Part shown: one piece after another, positions 6,241 through 10,507 of the stretch
How positions within the stretch are numbered: the stretch's first letter is position 1
Layout of the letters: each line of letters begins with the position of its first letter
DNA from: UBA9848 sp003454065
GTDB taxonomy: Bacteria; Spirochaetota; Spirochaetia; Sphaerochaetales; Sphaerochaetaceae
DNA length: 10,507 nucleotides
Assembly (NCBI GenBank): GCA_946629155.1
Contig: CAMOXM010000045.1
Coordinates: forward strand, 1-10,507
Reading direction: 5' to 3'
The notes under the pieces: generated by a model
The model's input: only the letters and a program-made list of their open reading frames with translations
The model's database searches: none
Told to the model about the DNA's origin: nothing
Made by a program: the position numbers and the translations under genes

Positions 6241-7823
6241 CCTATGAACTCCTGAAGCATACTGGTCTTCGGAACCAAATCCGGCGGAATGGGATTGACC
6301 TTGTACAAAAGATTCAAAAGCCTTTGGGCTGTGATGTAGCAGCTGATGTCATCGCTAGGCCTAACCGATCTGAGCAAAGGCACTGCATAGACAAGCAGCA
6401 CTCCGATCTCATACGAATGCGCGGAATTCAGCATAGCATCAGCGTCATGGTGGAAAGGAAATATGTATTTCCGCTCTCCCCTCTCCACTGCAGGCCACAT
6501 CGATAGCGTTTCAAGGGCACTCGCCCCGCGTTTTCTGAAATCGCGGACCAGCCTCCTGAGTATTCTCAAATCGGTTGACCTGACCCTGTCGTATTCATCC
6601 AAATTGACTTGAACCAGCGGAGATATATAGACTTTGAACGCCGCATCGCTGTCGATGCTTTCAACCAGCTTGCTGTTAAGCGCATGTATCCCCTCTATGA
6701 CGAGAATGTCGTTCTTGCCCAAATGCACCGGCAATTCGGAAAACGAACGGCGTCCTATCTTATTGTAATTGAATTCGAAATGCGGAAGAAAAACCTCCTT
6801 CCCTTCATAGAGATCCTTCAAATTCTTTTTGAATAAACCGATATCTATGGAATCAAGGCATTCCACATCAGGATCTCCGAATTCGTTCTTCGGGACCTTG
6901 TCTTTTGTGAAATAGTAATCATCAAGGGATATCTGCATCGGTTGATACCCAAGCACTTTCAGCTCCAAGCACAGCCTGTTTGCAAAAGTGGTCTTATTGG
7001 AGGATGACGGGCCAGCGACGAAGACCGCCTTCACTTTTCCTCTCGCATTTATCTGATCAGCGATTTCGATTATTCTGCGCCTTTGATGATTTTCGCTCAC
7101 TTCAATGTATTCGCCCAAACCGTTTTCCGATACGATGCTATTAAGCTGCCCGATGGAATCTATCGAAAGCACGTCGCTGTCGCGAACATCATCCGTGATG
7201 GTCTTATAGAGCATCACGCTGTCCTTCCAATCGTCTCCGATTCTCCCCGTCCCTCTTCTTGGAAATCTCAGCAGGAAGCCGTCATGGTATTTGCGCAATT
7301 CGAAAAGACGGATGTTCTCAAAGGAATCGGCGATGAACGTCACGGAAAGCGTACGGGTGCTGCAGCATTCGAGCATAGTTATGACAGGGCTTCCGATCGA
7401 TACGGCCAAGTCCGCAGACCAATCCATTCCGCATGATTTGAGCATCCGCACGGCTTGATCGAGCTCGACATCCGTTTTTTTTATTTTCTCGGCCTTTGCA
7501 ACGAGCCTGCGCATTTCCGCCTCGATCCTTTCGATATCCGCCTGTTCCGGAGCGACCTTTTCCTTGAACACGAAATAATATCCGTCGCCTATCGAACTCG
7601 TTATCTTGAGGTTTCTTTTGAACTTGAAGACATTATTGGCGGCGACTTCGAAGAGAAAAGCCAGAGTATCCCTGTAGATTCTCATTCCGATATCCATCGA
7701 TACGGTTACTTTTTCGCACTTCTCGCCATTGCGGCATCCGGCGGCATCGCTCGAATTGCACAAGGCATTATTGCGAATGCAGGCCATCACCATATCTTCA
7801 AATCTTACGCTATCCTTTTTCAT
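6237..7823 (-). CDS. Uridine-kinase-like P-loop protein with ThrRS-like N-terminal domain
   Basis: 528 residues. About residues 40-190 resemble the second additional domain of threonyl-tRNA synthetase (YRDTLAFLFEVA, SIGDGYYF at 77-84, YHDGFLLRFPRR). From about 263 comes a phosphoribulokinase/uridine-kinase domain: P-loop GPSSSNKTTF at 271, SLDDYYF at 299, PHFEFN at 347, LVIEGIHALN at 374, STDLRILRRLVRD at 416 and SMWPAVERGE at 441. This architecture is common in Bacillota, where the proteins are annotated as nucleoside or uridine kinases, but their substrate is mostly unproven. The N-terminal TGS-like part looks short. The P-loop has Asn276 where the consensus has Gly before Lys277, so catalysis is uncertain. 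First gene of a three-gene operon; the ribosome-binding site is poor. Confidence 0.9.
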   Translation of the reverse strand: MKKDSVRFEDMVMACIRNNALCNSSDAAGCRNGEKCEKVTVSMDIGMRIYRDTLAFLFEVAANNVFKFKRNLKITSSIGDGYYFVFKEKVAPEQADIERIEAEMRRLVAKAEKIKKTDVELDQAVRMLKSCGMDWSADLAVSIGSPVITMLECCSTRTLSVTFIADSFENIRLFELRKYHDGFLLRFPRRGTGRIGDDWKDSVMLYKTITDDVRDSDVLSIDSIGQLNSIVSENGLGEYIEVSENHQRRRIIEIADQINARGKVKAVFVAGPSSSNKTTFANRLCLELKVLGYQPMQISLDDYYFTKDKVPKNEFGDPDVECLDSIDIGLFKKNLKDLYEGKEVFLPHFEFNYNKIGRRSFSELPVHLGKNDILVIEGIHALNSKLVESIDSDAAFKVYISPLVQVNLDEYDRVRSTDLRILRRLVRDFRKRGASALETLSMWPAVERGERKYIFPFHHDADAMLNSAHSYEIGVLLVYAVPLLRSVRPSDDISCYITAQRLLNLLYKVNPIPPDLVPKTSMLQEFIG

Positions 7824-7855
7824 AATGCCATTCTATCGTCTGTGGTTTTCGTATA

Positions 7856-7884
7856 AATATATACCAATGCTTGCTAAAATGCAA
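7856..7884 (-). promoter_or_regulatory. Predicted promoter of the kinase operon
   Basis: On the minus strand TTGCAT (7879-7884) and TATATT (7856-7861) are 17 bases apart. A TGG just upstream also allows an extended -10 reading with TATATA two bases away. Predicted transcripts start near 7848, leaving a leader of about 25 bases. The 128-base divergent region (7824-7951) holds this promoter and the one for cls, and no gene. Confidence 0.5.
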
Positions 7885-7914
7885 AAAACACTTGAATACC
7901 CTCATAAGCCGATT

Positions 7915-7942
7915 TTGAAAAAAGCCCGAAAAATAATAAAAT
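7915..7942 (+). promoter_or_regulatory. Predicted promoter of cls, very close to the start codon
   Basis: TTGAAA (7915-7920, five of six to TTGACA) and TAAAAT (7937-7942, five of six to TATAAT) are 16 bases apart. Transcription would begin around 7949-7951, at or just before the cls ATG at 7952, which would make the mRNA nearly leaderless. The absence of a clear ribosome-binding site before the ATG fits this. The region is A-rich, so the match could be partly by chance. Confidence 0.4.
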
Positions 7943-7951
7943 GTTCGGAAT

Positions 7952-9532
7952 ATGAAAAAAATTTTCAAAGCGCTTTTCCTCCCTATTTCACGTTTGGTAG
8001 CCATCTACCTGATTGAAATCGCCATTACCGTAAACTTGATTCTGTATCTTAATGGAAGATTCTATGGGAAGCTGTATTGGTTCGATGCGCTGCTTAATGT
8101 CCTAAGGCTCATAACCATCCTTTGCTTTCTCTTCGTGCTTTTCAATTATAGGATCGAACAGGCTTACAGGGCGAATTGGATATTGATTATGATACTATCC
8201 CCATCCTTCGGCGGAATCATATACCTATTTTTCGCAAAGGAAAAGCCGATACCTGCGAAATTCCAGAAAACGCATAGGCTTAGGAAAAAGTACGAATCGC
8301 TTTTGAATCAATCGGAAAACGAGGAATCCAAAATGATCAGAGCGACAATGGCAAGCGATGGGCTACCCTATTCCAAGATAGCGAATTACATTTCCAACGA
8401 GTTGTCATTCAACGTTTTTTCGGAAACCAACGCCAAATTCTTCTATTCGAAAGAGGAAGGATGGGAAGACATAATCGATTCCTTGAAAAGAGCGACGAAA
8501 AGCATTCATCTCGAATTCTTCATAATAAGCGATGGCGAGCTGCTTGAAGAGATAATATCCGTCCTGAAGGAAAGGAAAGCGAACGGAGCAGCGATTCGAA
8601 TCCTATATGACGATTTCGGCAGTTTCGGCAAGATAAAGCGCAAGACGGTCCGCGATCTGACAAATGCCGGAATATGCGTCAGGCGCTTCAACAAAGTGAG
8701 CCTGCATGTTAATCAGGAGCTCAATTACAGGAATCACCGCAAGCAAATCATAATCGACGGGAAAATCGCCTATTTCGGCGGAGTGAATCTTGCCGACGAA
8801 TACAGAAATGTCTCGAATAAGAAGCTCGGCTCATGGTTCGATTCCATATTCAGATTCTCCGGCCGCGCCGTAACAGACGCCGAAAGGCTATTCAGACAGG
8901 ATTGGAATTTCTCCAACGGCAGGAACAATACCCAAAAAACGAATGCGGCAGATGAAGAATCGGATGAGCTTCCGCTTTCCGAGCCTGCGAATTACGGCAT
9001 CTATCAGATTTATGCGTCATCGCCGTTCGACAACGAAAGCGTTTCGAAAAATGTTTTCCTATCGCTGCTTATGCAAAGCGCTAAGTCGTTTTATTTCACG
9101 ACGCCGTACATGGTGCTTGATGACGATATAATGGAAAAAATGATATTCTGCGCAAAATCGGGTCTCGACATAAAAGCGATAGTCCCCGGAGTCCCCGATA
9201 AGAAAGTGACATACAGCATTACGAAAAGCCATTTCAGCAAATTGATTTCAAACGGCATAGAAGTGTATAGATTCAAAGAAGGATTCATTCATTCCAAACT
9301 AGTGCTGAGCGATGACAGATGCGCATCGGTAGGATCCGTAAACATTGACTATAGATCGTTCTTCCTGAATTTCGAAAACGGAATACTGCTCTACGATACG
9401 CCGGAAATAAAAGACATTTCCGATGCGTTCGACAAAATCATCGAACGCTCGGAAAAAATAGTCTGTAAAAAAGATAATCTGCTGACAAAGGCTTTCAATA
9501 CTTCATTGAAATTCCTGTCGCCGATTTTTTGA
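7952..9532 (+). CDS. cls: Cardiolipin synthase, phospholipase D family
   Basis: Joins two phosphatidylglycerol molecules to form cardiolipin and glycerol at the membrane. The 526 residues begin with hydrophobic helices (about 13-34, 44-65 and 76-94, the last with the typical WILIMILSPSFGGIIYLFFAK), followed by two phospholipase D domains. Both HKD motifs are complete: His262-Lys264-Asp269 (NHRKQIIID) and His447-Lys449-Asp454 (IHSKLVLSD), each followed by the usual Gly and Asn-rich turn (GGVNLADEY and GSVNIDYRSF). Length and layout match the Bacillota membrane-anchored enzymes. A linker of about 25 polar residues (321-345) separates the two halves. It is the only convincing plus-strand gene here and is transcribed divergently from the kinase operon; only a weak GGAA precedes the ATG. 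Confidence 0.95.
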   Translation: MKKIFKALFLPISRLVAIYLIEIAITVNLILYLNGRFYGKLYWFDALLNVLRLITILCFLFVLFNYRIEQAYRANWILIMILSPSFGGIIYLFFAKEKPIPAKFQKTHRLRKKYESLLNQSENEESKMIRATMASDGLPYSKIANYISNELSFNVFSETNAKFFYSKEEGWEDIIDSLKRATKSIHLEFFIISDGELLEEIISVLKERKANGAAIRILYDDFGSFGKIKRKTVRDLTNAGICVRRFNKVSLHVNQELNYRNHRKQIIIDGKIAYFGGVNLADEYRNVSNKKLGSWFDSIFRFSGRAVTDAERLFRQDWNFSNGRNNTQKTNAADEESDELPLSEPANYGIYQIYASSPFDNESVSKNVFLSLLMQSAKSFYFTTPYMVLDDDIMEKMIFCAKSGLDIKAIVPGVPDKKVTYSITKSHFSKLISNGIEVYRFKEGFIHSKLVLSDDRCASVGSVNIDYRSFFLNFENGILLYDTPEIKDISDAFDKIIERSEKIVCKKDNLLTKAFNTSLKFLSPIF

Positions 9533-9546
9533 AAACACCGATAAAA

Positions 9547-9575
9547 GCTCTCGGAGGTTTCTAGAAGCGCCCTTT
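9547..9575. repeat. Partial second copy of the inverted-repeat element end
   Basis: AGGTTTCTAGAAGCGCCC at 9555-9572 matches 17 of 18 bases of the right end of the 161-bp element (2035-2052). The similarity extends leftwards through GCTCT with a 2-base length difference (GCTCTCGG here, GCTCTG there). The opposite end of the element is absent. It occupies most of the 41 bases between cls and the convergent gene and touches the latter's stop codon, just as the first copy touches the aminopeptidase stop. Confidence 0.6.
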
Positions 9576-10507
9576 AAAACCAGATTGCAAAGCACTTGAT
9601 ATTGTTTCCTGTCAAGCATATGCTGTCTGGAATCTGAGTCCATTTGTGAACCACGAAAGAAAGCTCCGGAAGATCGGAAACGCTTTTGCCTTCGGCGGCA
9701 TCGGAAATGACGAACCTGTTGCTTTCCACGTTTTCCATTTTCCCTTCGCCGTTCTGCCTCAATTCATTCTTGATAGCATAATCCAGCATATCCTGGGTGA
9801 AGCCCCAATCGCCAGGACAGATGAAACCTTTCTTCATCGAGCCTTTTATGGCGACATCATCGGAAATCGAAGACATGCATTGGCACAGGAAATCGACATA
9901 TTCGTCCTTGAAGGACTTGCCTTTCAGGATGGAACTGGTGATGCGGTTGATATCGCCGAGATATTCCGAACGAGCTATTTCCATTTCCTCCTTCATTTCC
10001 TGCGGCATGCTCATGGCGCCAGCTGCGATTTGCGTTCTATCTGCTACGTTAAGCCTAAGATACTCTTCCAGATCGGAACCGCTCTCCTTCCACGAATGAA
10101 AAGCATTTATGGTATCCTTGCCGTATTTTTCCGCAATATACGAGAAGAAAAGACCGCCGACTCCATAAACAACATACTCGTTTCCTGCTTCGGAATCCAG
10201 CTTTTCGTCGTGCACGACGGCTCTTTCGCCGTTATAATCGATAAACTTGACCCTATCGTTAATGGAAGGCCTCCATTTGGACATATCCAAGAGCCATTGC
10301 CGAACGCCTGATGCGTCAGATTCTCCGAGCATCCTATACGGCGCATAATTCGCTGTGCCTTCAACCCAGAACAAGCTGGTTGGAGTCATCGAGGAGTACA
10401 TTTTCGCATACAAATCGTAATAGTCATCGCCCTTGACCATTCCTTCGGGATTTCGGATGGTATGAGTTGCTTCATCCAAACTATCCTTATACTCGACCTC
10501 GGCGCGA
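9574..10507 (-). CDS. Gluzincin (peptidase MA)-like protein, 5' end missing
   Basis: The frame is open to the right edge, so the N-terminus lies outside; 310 residues are visible. Near the visible start is SLDEATHTIRNPEG, then 34 residues on FWVEGTANYAPYRML, then YGVGGLFFSYIAEKYGKDTINAF. The order HExxH, then W-x-E-G-x-A-x-Y, then Y-x-x-G-x-x-F-x-x-Y-x-x-x-K-Y-G is characteristic of gluzincin-type zinc peptidases of the peptidase MA clan. Here the first zinc His is replaced by Asp (DEATH), while the second His and the downstream Glu remain. It may therefore be catalytically dead or bind metal differently. The C-terminal 170 residues are polar, contain several Cys and match nothing I recognise. 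It converges with cls. An internal TTG at 10477-10479 is open-frame but unlikely to be the true start. Confidence 0.8.
   Translation of the reverse strand, partial: RAEVEYKDSLDEATHTIRNPEGMVKGDDYYDLYAKMYSSMTPTSLFWVEGTANYAPYRMLGESDASGVRQWLLDMSKWRPSINDRVKFIDYNGERAVVHDEKLDSEAGNEYVVYGVGGLFFSYIAEKYGKDTINAFHSWKESGSDLEEYLRLNVADRTQIAAGAMSMPQEMKEEMEIARSEYLGDINRITSSILKGKSFKDEYVDFLCQCMSSISDDVAIKGSMKKGFICPGDWGFTQDMLDYAIKNELRQNGEGKMENVESNRFVISDAAEGKSVSDLPELSFVVHKWTQIPDSICLTGNNIKCFAIWF

Noticed and set aside
7455..7856. 133-codon plus-strand frame antisense to the kinase-like gene
   Set aside because: It lies opposite recognisable ThrRS-like coding sequence, and its translation has no familiar motif.
9530..9576. 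Bidirectional intrinsic terminator between cls and the convergent gene
   Set aside because: No GC-rich hairpin followed by a T-run could be drawn in the 41 bases; the repeat fragment accounts for most of it.
1..10507. Mollicutes genetic code with TGA as tryptophan
   Set aside because: TGA serves as the stop for rsmH, the kinase-like gene and cls at the expected family lengths, and Trp is written TGG throughout.

Overview
The window reads as ordinary bacterial chromosome from a member of the Bacillota, probably on the Bacilli/Mollicutes-adjacent side (for example an uncultured Erysipelotrichia or RF39-like gut lineage). This placement is inferred from three things: the mraZ-rsmH-ftsL gene order, a 10-bp-spaced GTGT repeat in front of mraZ like the MraZ boxes known from mycoplasmas, and a uridine-kinase-like protein with a threonyl-tRNA-synthetase-like N-terminal part. 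The genetic code is the standard bacterial one, because TGA closes at least three genes, two of them in ATGA stop/start overlaps. No rRNA, tRNA, CRISPR array, integrase or phage gene is visible.

Layout. From 1 to 1733 on the minus strand lies the head of a division and cell-wall (dcw) cluster, transcribed leftwards: mraZ, rsmH, a small FtsL-like membrane protein, and the first 43 codons of a membrane protein in the slot where ftsI or another dcw gene is expected. Between mraZ and the next gene (1734-2054) are the mraZ promoter with its repeat and a 161-bp element (1892-2052) bounded by near-perfect inverted repeats. From 2055 to 4089 is rpmE (zinc-type ribosomal protein L31) followed by a large aminopeptidase P whose likely start lies inside rpmE; a strong promoter sits just upstream. 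From 4177 to 7823 is a three-gene operon: the kinase-like protein, an unrecognised 592-residue protein started by an ATGA overlap, and an unrecognised 93-residue protein 3 bases later. A 128-bp divergent promoter region separates this operon from cls (7952-9532, plus strand), a complete two-HKD cardiolipin synthase. Convergent to cls, and running off the right edge, is a gluzincin-like protein (9574-10507).

How the genes relate. The left end is cell division and its MraZ control. The centre is housekeeping (L31, peptide turnover) plus an operon of unknown role. The right end is membrane lipid synthesis plus a peptidase-like protein of unknown role.

The most interesting signals are the inverted-repeat element and a second partial copy of its end at 9547-9575. 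Both begin at the stop codon of a minus-strand gene. Two enzymes also look altered at conserved sites: the kinase P-loop has Asn instead of the usual second Gly, and the peptidase-like protein reads DEATH where a zinc HExxH motif is expected. I see no convincing new defence or mobile system; the unknown operon at 4177-7823 is the best candidate for undescribed biology.
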